Below are positions 45,001 through 54,100 of a stretch of DNA of 64,000 nt, piece by piece (positions within the stretch are counted from its first letter, which is position 1; every line of letters begins with the position of its first letter). This DNA comes from Streptacidiphilus rugosus AM-16 (GTDB lineage Bacteria > Actinomycetota > Actinomycetes > Streptomycetales > Streptomycetaceae), in the NCBI RefSeq assembly GCF_000744655.1, contig NZ_JQMJ01000001.1, positions 124,001-188,000 on the forward strand, in the 5' to 3' direction. Position numbers and translations under genes: made by a program. The notes under the pieces were generated by a model. That model was not told the origin of the DNA. It ran no database searches and worked only from the letters and a program-made list of their open reading frames with translations.

Positions 45001-45675
45001 GCGGGGGGCCGTGCCGAGCAGGTCGCCCACCTGGGCGACCTGGTTCACCAACGTGGACTGCTGGGTCAGCATGGCCGTGCCGGTGTAGTAGGTGTCAAGC
45101 TGCGGGTCCAGGTTGAACCTGGCGGTGTCGCCCAGGTAGGAGTAGAGCGCCAGCAGGTTGGTGATCAGCTGCGGTGTGAAGCCCGCGCTCATGGCGTCCG
45201 CTGGGGGGATTGATTTGACCCCCTGCCATTCGGAGGCCAGGGAGGCAGGCGCCAGCTGATCTTGGCCGGCGATCTGCACGGCGGAGTTCAGCTGCCGCTG
45301 AAGGGTCGGATCGGTCCGGCTGGCTTGTGCGAGATCGCGGTCCACTGCCGCTTCAGCGGCGGTGATCTGGGCGGCCGGCACCGGGATGCCGTGCTCGGCC
45401 TCGACCGAGAGGGAACGGAACCGGAGCAGGTCGAACGTGAGAGCACTGAGCTGGCGGACGAACTGGGCGCCGTGCAGCTCGCCGTAGGCAGAGTTGACGG
45501 TGCCGGTCAGCTGCCCGCTGATGTACACCCCGGCCAGGACCAGTGGCACCAGGAACACCAAGGCGATCGCGGCCAGCTTGTGCCCGATCCGCAGCCGAAG
45601 CCGCCGCACCGGATTCCCGCGCGGTGAAGGGGGGTGGCCCGCTGGAACGGGAGGGTCTGGAGCACGGTGATTCAT
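42100..45675 (-). CDS. Hybrid histidine kinase 1: helical sensor, HAMP, GAF-like, HisKA, HATPase, two receivers
   Basis: An 1191-residue protein from ATG 45675 (GAGGAC upstream). Membrane helices at about 33-55 and 343-363 enclose a 290-residue mostly helical extracytoplasmic domain. HAMP follows (364-416), a GAF-like region (about 440-600), HisKA with phospho-His 622 ([11 protein letters not shown]), HATPase (N box about 740, [17 protein letters not shown]), receiver 1 (Asp 945, Lys 994) and receiver 2 (Asp 1085, Lys 1138). No HPt domain follows, unlike its paralogue at 51132. Two solute-binding lipoproteins are encoded upstream on the same strand, probable ligands as in TorT/TorS. Confidence 0.93.
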   Translation of the reverse strand: MNHRAPDPPVPAGHPPSPRGNPVRRLRLRIGHKLAAIALVFLVPLVLAGVYISGQLTGTVNSAYGELHGAQFVRQLSALTFDLLRFRSLSVEAEHGIPVPAAQITAAEAAVDRDLAQASRTDPTLQRQLNSAVQIAGQDQLAPASLASEWQGVKSIPPADAMSAGFTPQLITNLLALYSYLGDTARFNLDPQLDTYYTGTAMLTQQSTLVNQVAQVGDLLGTAPRSAAGDSGISQVSGQLTQQLDQLQSSLGRAFDETPAYNNNSALQPTLAPLLDQSGSAVDALVSAASRQSSGTGPPLPRDTAQTLTAAALQADARLWSSTIDQEERMLHTRIDHAETRDTILLAAMGAALLLIIATTTLISRRIARNLSGVAEAASALAEGSLDQRARVTSHDEIATLARTFNAMADRLQRSYALVEEEVQERTQELRTRTLTLNLLRGVAAAANKAGTWDEALTAALPLICAHMGWPAARATTLPAADERQSRTATVAWHTGEQCSPLVRGLAQGAPDATLSPLAQRARTTGDPQGPQSPDTRTDPHGALFARAGITYTLAFPVLVGRESVAVVEFFTADPQPPPRTATALITDLLTQLGRVREREITADALEAASRAKGAFLATMSHEIRTPMNAVMGMTELLLDTPLTAEQRGFAEIVHNSADGLLAILNDILDYSKFETGKFELEQTPVDLRDCMESAFDLIALKAREKQDLDLACVIDPELPDEVIGDGLRLRQILINLLGNAVKFTETGEVVLTATRLPAGNPHAPHSGAGGHKEGDTARDKTAPLPEPGPPPDSAGEFTVHFAVRDTGVGIPPEGLTQLFQPFEQADSSTTRRFGGTGLGLAISHRLVDLMGGTIWAESHTGRGSTFHFTMPTHQVPLSQRHPRTAPPTTLHGRRLLAVDDNSTNRQILTRQAHTLGMDARVTGSPKEALAWIRDGLRFDVAVLDLRMPGMDGVTLAQRIRRHRPHLPMILLSSLSGPDTGPEDPPLFSAYLSKPVKAAQLHASLARAVLPQAPAQDGRPAPAAPSSPVPYPTPLRILLAEDNHVNQQLALRMLEKIGYQADVADDGAQALDALRAKPYDVVLMDVHMPVMNGLEASRAIHDQWPEDQRPRIIALTASATREDHDACTAAGMDDYLTKPLTLTALQTALASCPSPAPAVPETRHMTTSTSKEAEHHPRTRTSLRRQKSPQD

Positions 45676-45787
45676 CAGGACGTCCTCGGCATCGGCCGCA
45701 AGCCGGCAACGCCTGCCGCCAGATCCAGTCTGCACCGCATGTCCGAGCCTGCGCCTGCCAGCCCCAACGCCACGCGGGCTTGCGCAC

Positions 45788-47074
45788 TCAGGGCCTGGGG
45801 ACGCCGCCGGGGCCGGGTGGGACGGCAGGCCCGGTGTAGGGAACCACTGGTCCCGAACCGTCGTCGGTGGTCACGGGCCGGCGTTGCAGAACGTAGGCGC
45901 CGTCGCGGATCGTGGCGATCTGCGTCCCGGTGTAGCCGCCGTGCGAGGTGGGGCTGTAGTCGAAGGGAGTGAGCCCGAACCCTGGGGAGAATCCTCCCTG
46001 CGCAACCGCGGTCAACAGGGACGGGCGGGTCAGGTTCCTGCCCGCTCGCTGAAGCGCCTGCACGAAGGTGTAGGCGGCGGCCACCCCGTACTCGGTCCAC
46101 GCGTCCAGTGGCTGACCTGACAGGTACTGGTCGCGGACCTCCTTCAGCAAAGCGACCCAGCCGCTGGCTGCCTGGGACACCGGAACCAGCCAGGTGTCGG
46201 TGACGACGCCGTCGAAGACCCCCGCGTCTGCCCCGCCACCGCCTGGCTGCGAGGGCAGCAGCCGTGCCAGCGTCACTGGATCCCCACCGGCGAAGGACAC
46301 CACCAGCTTGGCGGTGTTGCCCGTTCTTCGCTGGGCCAGACGCAGCAGGGCCGTGTAGGCCGGCACCGAGAAGCTGATGATCACATCCGCCCGGGACCGG
46401 TTGATGGCGAGCATCTGAGCGCTGACGTCGTTGTAACCGGCCTTGTAGGTCTGACGGGCGACCACGGAGGACGCCGGGATCACTCTCTCCAGGCCCTGGA
46501 CGCCCTGCTGGCCGTAGCCGTCGTCCTGGTAGAAGTAGGCGATTCTCTTCCCAGGGAACGCTTTCTCGACGTAGGCGCCGAGGATCTTGCCCTCACGGAT
46601 GTAGTCCATTTGCCAGCCGAAGGTGTAGGGGAGCGTCGAAGGCTGGTTCCAGCAGACACACCCGGACGCGGGAAACAGGTCGGGAACCTTGTGGGCGGTG
46701 AGGTATCCGACCACCGCGCTGTGGTCTGCGGTGCCCTCTCCGTTGAAGACGGCGAACACCTGGTCCCGTTCCACGAGTTTCCGTACGAGTGCTGGAGTGT
46801 TGGCGGGGGTGTACGCATCGTCCAGGTACTCGTAAAGGATCTTGCGGCCGTTGACGCCGCCGCGGGCATTGACGTAGTCGAAGTAGGCCTTCGCAGCCGG
46901 CGCGATCTCGTTCAGACCCGAAGCGGCCGGACCCGTGAGCACCTGATGGCTCCCGATCGTCACCGTCGTCGATGTCACTCCAGGCACCTGGGGCCCGTCC
47001 GACGATCCGCTGCAGCCTGCGACCGTCAGTGCCAGGACCGCCAGGACCGCTGGAACGCTGCGACGCCTGCGCAT
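45788..47074 (-). CDS. Solute-binding lipoprotein, branched-chain amino acid (type I) fold, copy 1
   Basis: A 428-residue protein: signal peptide with lipobox VAGC (Cys about 21), then a type I periplasmic-binding fold of the Leu/Ile/Val family (VTIGSHQVLTGPAASGLNEI, GGVNGRKILYEYLDDAY, GKRIAYFYQDDGYGQQGVQG). Anchored by lipid to the outer membrane face. No permease or ATPase gene accompanies it. It is followed 112 bases later by hybrid kinase 1, so it may feed the sensor instead of a transporter. Strongly similar to the next copy, hence a tandem duplication. Confidence 0.9.
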   Translation of the reverse strand: MRRRRSVPAVLAVLALTVAGCSGSSDGPQVPGVTSTTVTIGSHQVLTGPAASGLNEIAPAAKAYFDYVNARGGVNGRKILYEYLDDAYTPANTPALVRKLVERDQVFAVFNGEGTADHSAVVGYLTAHKVPDLFPASGCVCWNQPSTLPYTFGWQMDYIREGKILGAYVEKAFPGKRIAYFYQDDGYGQQGVQGLERVIPASSVVARQTYKAGYNDVSAQMLAINRSRADVIISFSVPAYTALLRLAQRRTGNTAKLVVSFAGGDPVTLARLLPSQPGGGGADAGVFDGVVTDTWLVPVSQAASGWVALLKEVRDQYLSGQPLDAWTEYGVAAAYTFVQALQRAGRNLTRPSLLTAVAQGGFSPGFGLTPFDYSPTSHGGYTGTQIATIRDGAYVLQRRPVTTDDGSGPVVPYTGPAVPPGPGGVPRP

Positions 47075-47144
47075 ACGAGGACCTCCTTGGCGACGACATG
47101 CCCACTCAGGTCACCCTCGGGGAATCGCGCCCGTACATGTCGCT

Positions 47145-48428
47145 TCAAGGGGCGGGGATGCCGCTCGCGGGGGCCGGCGCCTGCGGGGTGGTGTAAGGGA
47201 CGACGGGGCCCTTGCCGTCATCCGTGGTCAGCGGCTGTCCCTGCAAGACGACGGTGTCGCCCTTGACCACGCCGATCTGGGCGCCGGTGTAGCCGCCGTG
47301 CGAGGTGTGACTGTAGTCGAGCGGAGTCAGCCCCGGCCCCGGCGACAGTCCGCCCCGCTCGATGGCGGCGATCAGGGACTGGCGCGTCGGGTTCTTCCCA
47401 GCACGTTGGAGAGCCTGGACGAATGTGTAGGCGGTCGCCATGCCATAAACAGTGTAATGGTCGAACGGGGCAGCCGGAATATAGCGATCATGAATCATTT
47501 TGGCCAGAGACGTCCAACCGCTCGAAATGTCACTCGTCGGCGTGAGATAAGCATCAGTGATGACGCCCTGGATGAGCGGGCTCCCCTGGCCGGCGGCGGT
47601 TCCCGAGCCGGAGAACCTCAGCAGGCTGGACAAAGACACCGGGTCGGAGCCCCCGACATTGACAACCAGCTGCGCCGTGTTCCCGAGCTTCTGCTGGGCC
47701 AGGCGCAGCAAAGCGGTGTAGCTGGGGGCGGAAAGGCTGATGATGACGTCGGCCCTGGCTCGGACGATGGCTCTCATCTGTGGCGTGACGTCGCGATACG
47801 TGGGCTGGTAGGTCTCCCGGGCGACAACCGAAGCAGCGGGAACAACCGTATCTAGACCCTGGACTGCCTGCCGCCCGAAGTCGTTGTCCTGATAGAAGTA
47901 GGCGATCCTCTTTCCAGGGAACGCCTTGGCCACGTAAGTGCCGAGAATCTTTCCCTCGCGATGATAATCAGTGACCCAGCCGAAAGTATACGGAAGTTTT
48001 GCGGGATCATTCCAGCACGTGCACGCGGATGCAGGGAAAAGGTCAGGAACTCCCTGGGCATTGAGATAACCGGCCACTGCCTGATGTGTCGGAGTACCGA
48101 AGCCATCGAAGACGGCGAAGACCTTCTCCTTTTCGACGAGCCGGTGGACGACGGTGACGGTGTTGGCGGGGTTGCCCGCGTCGTCCTGGTAGTCGTAGAT
48201 GATCTTGCGGCCGTTGACGCCGCCGTGGTCGTTGACGAATTCGAAATATGCCTTGGCGGCAGGCGCCTCTTCGCTGCTCCCGGCTGCGGAGGGGCCGCTC
48301 AGAGGCTGGTGGCTGCCGATGGTGACCGTAGTCGCGGTCACACCCGGCGTGGACGGGCTGCCGGAACTGCAGCCACCGGCGACGAGAACCGCGGCAAGAA
48401 GTGCCGGGATGTACACACGCCTGCTCAT
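47145..48428 (-). CDS. Solute-binding lipoprotein, branched-chain amino acid (type I) fold, copy 2
   Basis: A 427-residue paralogue of the preceding lipoprotein; ATG 48428 lies behind GGAAGGGAC. Lipobox VAGGC, then VTIGSHQPLSGPSAAGS and GKRIAYFYQDNDFGRQAVQG. The shared residues around DLFPASACTCWN include two cysteines in both copies. The central part (47420-48150) uses noticeably more A/T-ending codons (ATA, AAT) than the flanks. Tail VPYTTPQAPAPASGIPAP matches that of copy 1 and of a third remnant at 48667. Confidence 0.9.
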   Translation of the reverse strand: MSRRVYIPALLAAVLVAGGCSSGSPSTPGVTATTVTIGSHQPLSGPSAAGSSEEAPAAKAYFEFVNDHGGVNGRKIIYDYQDDAGNPANTVTVVHRLVEKEKVFAVFDGFGTPTHQAVAGYLNAQGVPDLFPASACTCWNDPAKLPYTFGWVTDYHREGKILGTYVAKAFPGKRIAYFYQDNDFGRQAVQGLDTVVPAASVVARETYQPTYRDVTPQMRAIVRARADVIISLSAPSYTALLRLAQQKLGNTAQLVVNVGGSDPVSLSSLLRFSGSGTAAGQGSPLIQGVITDAYLTPTSDISSGWTSLAKMIHDRYIPAAPFDHYTVYGMATAYTFVQALQRAGKNPTRQSLIAAIERGGLSPGPGLTPLDYSHTSHGGYTGAQIGVVKGDTVVLQGQPLTTDDGKGPVVPYTTPQAPAPASGIPAP

Positions 48429-48666
48429 GTCGTCCCTTCCGCTCCAGCGGCCGGTCACCACCCGAAGGGCCCCGCCGCCTGCGGCACAGGGCGACAGCGG
48501 TCCACACTGGGTGGTTCGTGCTCTCGGCCGCCCGCCCGGCCCACCACCACCCTCATCCGCCGGTGAGCAAGCCGCAACCCGGTTCCGGCGGCCTGCCTCC
48601 ATGAGGCCCTCCCAGCGGCTGTTCGCGGATCGTGCCGCCCCTCGTGATTCGGGGTCGGGCACGGGG

Positions 48667-48740
48667 TCAGGGCGTGGGGACGCCGTTCGCGGGTGCCGGC
48701 GCGAGTGGAGCGGTATAGGGCACGGCGGGCCCGTTGCCGC
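48667..48740 (-). pseudogene. C-terminal remnant of a third lipoprotein copy
   Basis: On the minus strand the bases encode GNGPAVPYTAPLAPAPANGV plus PTP and a stop, the same tail as both complete lipoproteins. Nothing upstream of it matches, so most of the gene has been deleted. Confidence 0.7.
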
Positions 48741-48912
48741 TCGGGCTGCACGGTCAGGGTGAGGGGTGTTGACGAGTAGGTCTGGCCTGCGATCTCGCAG
48801 GCCGTTGAAGATCGCTTCCCGTGTCCGTGGAGATCGCTACCCGGCAGGAAATCGACTGGGCGCCCCGATCGAGTGTCGGTATCGTGCCGGGAACGACGAG
48901 GGGGGTGGGCTG
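48741..48912. other. Short spacer, no gene seen
   Basis: No conserved text; likely deletion scar between the lipoprotein remnant and the HAD pseudogene, with a possible promoter for the latter. Confidence 0.3.
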
Positions 48913-49466
48913 GTGCGCCCGGTGCTGCTGATTGATGTGGACTTTACCGACCGCTGAATCCGTAAGCCACGAAGCCGCACCGGCGGCCCGAGGGCTACGA
49001 GACGCACCGGCTGGTCACGCCGCGGTGGGAGGCCGCCGAGCGTCGGCGCCTGAACGAGTGGGGACTGCCGAACAAGCGGGTCAAGCCGCTGCGTGTGTGG
49101 CTCAACCCGGACCACGGGCGCGCGCTGGCCGCGCTGCCGTTCGAGCTGGTGTGGGCCACGACCTGGGAGGAGGAAGCCAACGATTTCGTCGCGCCGGTCC
49201 TGGGCTTGCCTGCTCTGCCGTTCATCCCGTGGCCGGTACCTCGGCCGACGCCTGGGGACGGCGTGTTCTGGAAGACGCCGGGGATCGTGGCGTGGGCCGG
49301 TGGCCGCTCCTTCGCGTGGCTCGACGACGAGATCACCGAGGCGGATCGCGTCTGGGCAGCTGAGCACCATGAGGGCCGCGCGCTGCTTCACCGGGTTGAC
49401 CCGCGCTTCGGGCCGAGCCCGGACGACTTCGCGCTGCTGTCGGATTGGGCGGCGAGCCTGGACTGA
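48913..49466 (+). pseudogene. HAD-like hydrolase protein, inactivated near its N-terminus
   Basis: GTG 48913 gives VRPVLLIDVD, the start of a HAD motif I, then the frame shifts: PLNP is followed by TAA (48963) and ATKPHRRPEGYETHRLVTPR continues in the second frame through FELVWATTWEEEANDFVAPV and ITEADRVWAAEHHEGRALL to 49466. Two lesions in 25 bases remove the catalytic Asp loop. The remaining 123-residue frame from 49095 could be translated but would be inactive. Confidence 0.7.
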
Positions 49467-49520
49467 GCACGCGGTTGACCGCCCGTGGTTCGACTGTGAT
49501 CGTTTCCCGGCGCCTCAACC

Positions 49521-50045
49521 GTGCCGGCGGCGCGGCTCGACGTGGATGATGGCGCGGTGACGAACATCAGCGATGCCCACGTTAAGGTCCACTTCCGGCT
49601 GGAGGTGGACGAGGATGGGTGCCCTCCGGCGAGTGTCGAGAGCCTGTGGGCCGTGGACCTCGGCGACGGGACGGTACGCCTCGACGACACTCCCTGGTTC
49701 GTGCGCGGGGTCGCCAGCGACGACATCATCCGTGTCGAGGTCGACGAGGATGGCGTGCGCTGGACCGGGGAGACCGTGCTCGCCTCTGAGAACTGCACCA
49801 TCCGATTGATCGTGCGGAAAGATGGCGGATCGGAGGCTGCCCGGCAGACGGTGCTTGAGACCTTTCATCGGCTCGGCACAACTGGCGAGGGCATCGAACA
49901 GTTCCGTATGGTCGCGCTGGACGTCCCACCGACGGCGAACCTGCCGAAGATCCGCAGACTGCTGGATCACGGCGAGACGAAGGGTTGGTGGCATTGGGAG
50001 GAAGGGTGCGTCACCGCAGCCTGGAGGGACACGGCCTCTGACTGA
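49521..50045 (+). CDS. DUF4265-like protein
   Basis: A protein of up to 174 residues (GTG 49521; GTG 49557 gives VTNISDAHVKVHF and is an equally good start). Text VKVHFRLEVDEDGCPPASVE, LDDTPWFVRGVASDDII and WHWEEGCVTAAW resembles the DUF4265 family, soluble proteins of unknown function found in actinomycetes, often next to contact-dependent or immunity-type genes. Recognised from memory, not by a search. Confidence 0.65.
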   Translation: MPAARLDVDDGAVTNISDAHVKVHFRLEVDEDGCPPASVESLWAVDLGDGTVRLDDTPWFVRGVASDDIIRVEVDEDGVRWTGETVLASENCTIRLIVRKDGGSEAARQTVLETFHRLGTTGEGIEQFRMVALDVPPTANLPKIRRLLDHGETKGWWHWEEGCVTAAWRDTASD

Positions 50046-50080
50046 GTTGATGACCGGAAGGTTCGGCTGAGCCTCGCCCT

Positions 50081-50335
50081 TCAGCGGACGAGTTGATCCC
50101 GCCGCACCGTGAACTCGTCGCGTCCGTCTGGCGACATGACGCCATGCGGTGAGGTGGAGACAGTGATGATCTCGTCGTCCTCCGGAATATCGTGACCTTC
50201 GCGGACCACGCAGGCGACGGTGACCTCCATCGGATACTCCGAATCTGGGCCGAGTTCGTCCAGGGCCGCGAAGATCGGGGGCTTGTCGAAGAGCGACCAG
50301 CGTTGTCCCGCCGCGTCCGTGAACTGAACCTCCAC
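50081..50335 (-). CDS. Small hypothetical protein, 84 aa
   Basis: GTG 50335 starts VEVQFTDAAGQRWSLFDKPP; the text continues with EVTVACVVREGHDIPEDDEI and TVRRDQL. It is acidic and beta-rich. No family recognised. Convergent with the DUF4265-like gene. Confidence 0.6.
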   Translation of the reverse strand: MEVQFTDAAGQRWSLFDKPPIFAALDELGPDSEYPMEVTVACVVREGHDIPEDDEIITVSTSPHGVMSPDGRDEFTVRRDQLVR

Positions 50336-50358
50336 TCAACCGGGCCATGGCTCATCGT

Positions 50359-50880
50359 TCACCCAACGAACCGCCTCGCATCGCAACGCAACTCAGCCAT
50401 CCGAATTGGCTCCTCCATCTGGCCCTCCGCTCGGCGCCCGCGCATCGCGGACAGGGATGCGCGATGTCGATCGAGATCAACTGCGAGGATGGTGACCGGC
50501 AGCTCCTGCCCTTCCACGACCGGCTCGACCGGAAGGTCTTCCAGACGGACGAGTCCTTCGACGCAGTCGGCGATGCGGACGAAGGCGCCGATCGGGGCGA
50601 GCTTGGTGACCTGGCCGGTGACGGCCTGGCCGATCCTGTTGGCGAACGGCGGGAGCAGGTCGGCGTGGTCGTCCCACTCGGTGAGCTTGATCCCACCTGG
50701 TGGTTGTGGTCGGCATGCCACAGCACGCGTCCGGTGACGCGGGTGCCGACTGGTGGGAGTTCCATACAGCGGGGGCATGGCTGTGATCTTGGCCAGGCCG
50801 ATGGCCTCGGGGTGATTGTCGATGGTGAGGAAGACACCGAAGGGCTGTCGGCCCGTGCCTGAACCCGCAGCTGGCCCCAC
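50359..50880 (-). CDS. S1 RNA-binding domain protein with an internal compensated frameshift
   Basis: A 173-residue frame. The C-terminal half is a clear S1 domain (GQAVTGQVTKLAPIGAFVRI, ADCVEGLVRLEDLP, TILAVDLDRHRASLS), and the N-terminal part FGVFLTIDNHPEAIGLAKIT is another S1-like strand set. Between about 50690 and 50765 the natural text is in a neighbouring frame (MELPPVGTRVTGRVLWHADH), so an insertion and a deletion compensate. The protein may fold with a 25-residue scrambled loop or be dying. The start is uncertain. Confidence 0.55.
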   Translation of the reverse strand: MGPAAGSGTGRQPFGVFLTIDNHPEAIGLAKITAMPPLYGTPTSRHPRHRTRAVACRPQPPGGIKLTEWDDHADLLPPFANRIGQAVTGQVTKLAPIGAFVRIADCVEGLVRLEDLPVEPVVEGQELPVTILAVDLDRHRASLSAMRGRRAEGQMEEPIRMAELRCDARRFVG

Positions 50881-51131
50881 CCTCCCGGCTTGACACGGCT
50901 CCAGGGCAAAACGGGATCACGACCACTTCCGGCCTGCACTGGCCCCACTGCTGACCAGGATCGACGGGCCCAAGTGGGGCCGGCTCAAGCCGGAATCGAA
51001 CACTCACGTGAGTCCACACGGAACCGGTTCAGGTGGGGCCAGGAGCGCCGGTAACGCCACGCCTTGGCGTAGCGGTGCGAAGGCTTGTCCGAATCCTGCG
51101 GCCGAACTGGTCCCCAGGCACACTGGAGCGT
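50881..51131. promoter_or_regulatory. Leader of hybrid kinase 2 with repeated TGGCCCCAC motifs
   Basis: TGGCCCCAC occurs at 50872-50880 and 50940-50948, and GTGGGGCC (its complement) at 50974-50981 and 51033-51040, so two pairs face each other. A perfect 12-bp palindrome ACTCACGTGAGT lies at 51002-51013. These could be regulator sites upstream of the kinase start. No gene is seen. Confidence 0.4.
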
Positions 51132-54100
51132 ATGGGCCGCGGAAAGTCCCGTCTGCGGCAGGTGCCGGGACCGGCCAGGGCGGGGCGGTACCGGGCGAAG
51201 GAAGAACCCGCTGACGTCCGCGACCTGGAGCGCGGCCCATCTGCCGCGAAGGACCGCCATCGCTTCAAGCTGCGCCTGTGGCACAAGCTCGCGGCGATCG
51301 CCTTCGCTTTCATCGTCCCGCTCGCGCTGGCGACGTCCTTTCTGGTCAACCAGGAGAACTCCGGTACGCGCTTCGCTCAGAACGAGTTGCACGGCACGCA
51401 ATACCTGAGACCTCTCAGTGCCCTGCTTGTGGACCTTGCAAACTACCGGAGCCTCGGGGTGCGGGCCGTCCAGGGAGAACCTGCGTCGGCGCAGCAGACC
51501 ACTGCCTTGACCGAAGCCATTGACAACGACATGGCGCAGCTGACCCGCATCGATGCCCAGTTGCAGCATGCGCTCAAGACCGCGCCCGGTACTCAAGGCG
51601 TGATCCTGCCTGCGGCACTCAGCGCGGAGTGGCAGACCCTGAAAGCCATGACACCCGCAGAAGCCGAACGGTTGGGTGCAGCGGGTTCGCTGATCGGCGA
51701 CGTGCTGCAGCTGGGCGCTTATGTCGGCGACCGGTCGAACCTGATCCTGGACCCCCAGATCGACACGTACTACACGATGACCGGGCTGCTGCTGTCGGAG
51801 CCTCCACTGGTCAACCAGATCGCCCAGCTCGGCGACACCGTGGCCGGTCTGCAACGGGTGGGGACCGTCAGCGGCATCGAACGGAACGACCTCATTCACG
51901 CCACCGGCCTGCTGACCCAGCAGCTCGCCCAGTTGCAGGACTCGCTACAACGGGCCTTCGCCGGCACGGCCTCCTACAACCACGACGACGCGCTCTTGCC
52001 CACCCTCGGGCCGCTCCTGGACAATGCGAGCGGCACCGTCACCGCGCTGGTCAATGCCACGACGGCTCCTGGCAGCAATGTGCCGCCGGCCTCGTACCAG
52101 GCGCTGGTCACCGACTCGCTGCAGGCCAACACACAACTGTGGCAAGCGATGTTCGACCAGGAAGACCACATGCTGAGGACCCGCATCGCCGCGATCCAGC
52201 AGCAGACCACGGAGTTGCTGGCGAGCATCGGCGCGGCTCTCGCTCTGATCGTGGTCCTCACCACGCTCATCTCCCGCCGGATCGCCCGCAGCCTGTCCAG
52301 CGTCGCGGCTGCCGCCGACGCGCTGGCGGGGGGCGACCTCGACCGCAGAGCCAAAGTGGCCAGCCGCGACGAGGTCGGGAGAGTGGCCGCGGCGTTCAAC
52401 ACCATGGCCGACCGGCTGCAGCAGAGCTACGCGGCTGTCGAGGACAAGGTGCGCGTGCGCACCCGGGAACTGCGATTGCGCACGAGATCGCTGGCGCTGC
52501 TCCAGGGTGTCGCGACCGCCGCGAACGAAGCCGCTACCTGGAACGAGGCCTTGGAGACCGGCCTGCGCCTGATCGCCGAACACATGAAATGGCGGGCCGG
52601 GCATGCCTTCGTCGTCGTGACCTCCAACGACAGCGCCCAGGGCAAGGCCCTGGAGCCCTCTCCGGTGTGGTACCTGAGCCGGGGTACCGAGCTGGGATGG
52701 GACGCGGACCGCCCCGGCACCCAGCAGCCCTCGCAGCTGGCCCATGAGGCACTGGCCACCGGCCAGGCTCTGGGGCCCGTGGCCTGTGTCCGACGGGCCG
52801 GCTCAGCCGAGCCGCCCACAGTGGCCGACGACCTTGTCGGGGTCGTCGTCTTTCCGGTGATTGCCCGCCGGGAGGTCGCCGCGGTCCTTGAGTTCTTCAC
52901 CAGTGACCTCACCGCCCCGGACGCCTCCACAATGGCGCTGATCACCGACCTGGCCGGTCAGCTGGGCCGGGTGCGCGAGCGTGAGGAAGCCGCCACCGCG
53001 CTGCAACGCTCCAACGCCGCCCTGCAACGCTCCAAGGAGGCGGCCGAAGCCGCCAACCGCGCCAAGAGCGCATTCCTGGCGAACATGAGCCATGAAATAC
53101 GAACTCCCATGAACGCGGTCATCGGCATGACCGAACTGCTCCTGGACACGACCCTCGACGACGAGCAGAGGAACCTGGCGAAGATCACTCAGGACAGCGC
53201 AGAGAACCTTCTCGCGATCATCAACGACATCCTCGACATCTCGAAGACCGAAGCGGGGAGAATCGAGCTCGAGGACGAGCCGATCGACCTTGATCAGTGC
53301 ATCGAATCAGCATTCGATGTCGTCGCCGCAAAGGCAGCGAGCAAGACCGACCTGGACCTCTCCTATCTCATCGACCAGGACGTCCCCGGCGAGATCATGG
53401 GCGACAGAGTCAGGCTCCGACAGATCCTGATCAACCTCCTCGGAAACGCGGTCAAGTTCACCGAGGCCGGCGAGGTCGCCCTGCGTGTCCTTCGGGCCCC
53501 CGCGCAGACGGCGGACGGTGAGAGCGCCGCCCTTGGGGCCCCCGACGACTTCGCGCTCCAGTTCTCCATCCGGGACACCGGCATCGGGATACCCGAAAAC
53601 CACATCGGCCACCTGTTCCAGCCCTTCGAGCAACTCGACAGCTCGACCACCCGCCGTTTCGGCGGCACCGGACTGGGACTGGCGATCAGTAGCCGACTCG
53701 CGTCAACGATGGGCGGCACCATCTGGGCCGAGAGCGAAGTCGGCCGGGGCTCCACATTCCACTTCACCATCACCACTCGCGCCGCCCACGACGAGTCAGG
53801 GACGGACCTACCGCAGCCTGCCACGGAACTGCGTGGCAAGCATCTGCTGGCCGTCGACGACAACCCGACTCACCGCCTGATCCTGAGGTTGATCGGCGAG
53901 TCGTGGGGAATGGCCGTCCGTTGCACCGGAGAGCCCCACGAGGCCCTCGAATGGATCCGGCGCGGCGACCCCTGCGACATCGCGGTCCTCGACCTGCGGA
54001 TGCCCGGCATGGACGGCATCGCACTTGCCCGGGAAATCCGCCGGCACCGGGATGCCGGCGCCCTGCCCCTGGTGCTGCTCACCTCCATCGGCCCGCAGCC

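Noticed and set aside
45788-48428. Branched-chain amino acid ABC transporter operon
   Set aside because: No livH/M-type permease or livG/F-type ATPase gene is in reach; only binding proteins and a kinase.
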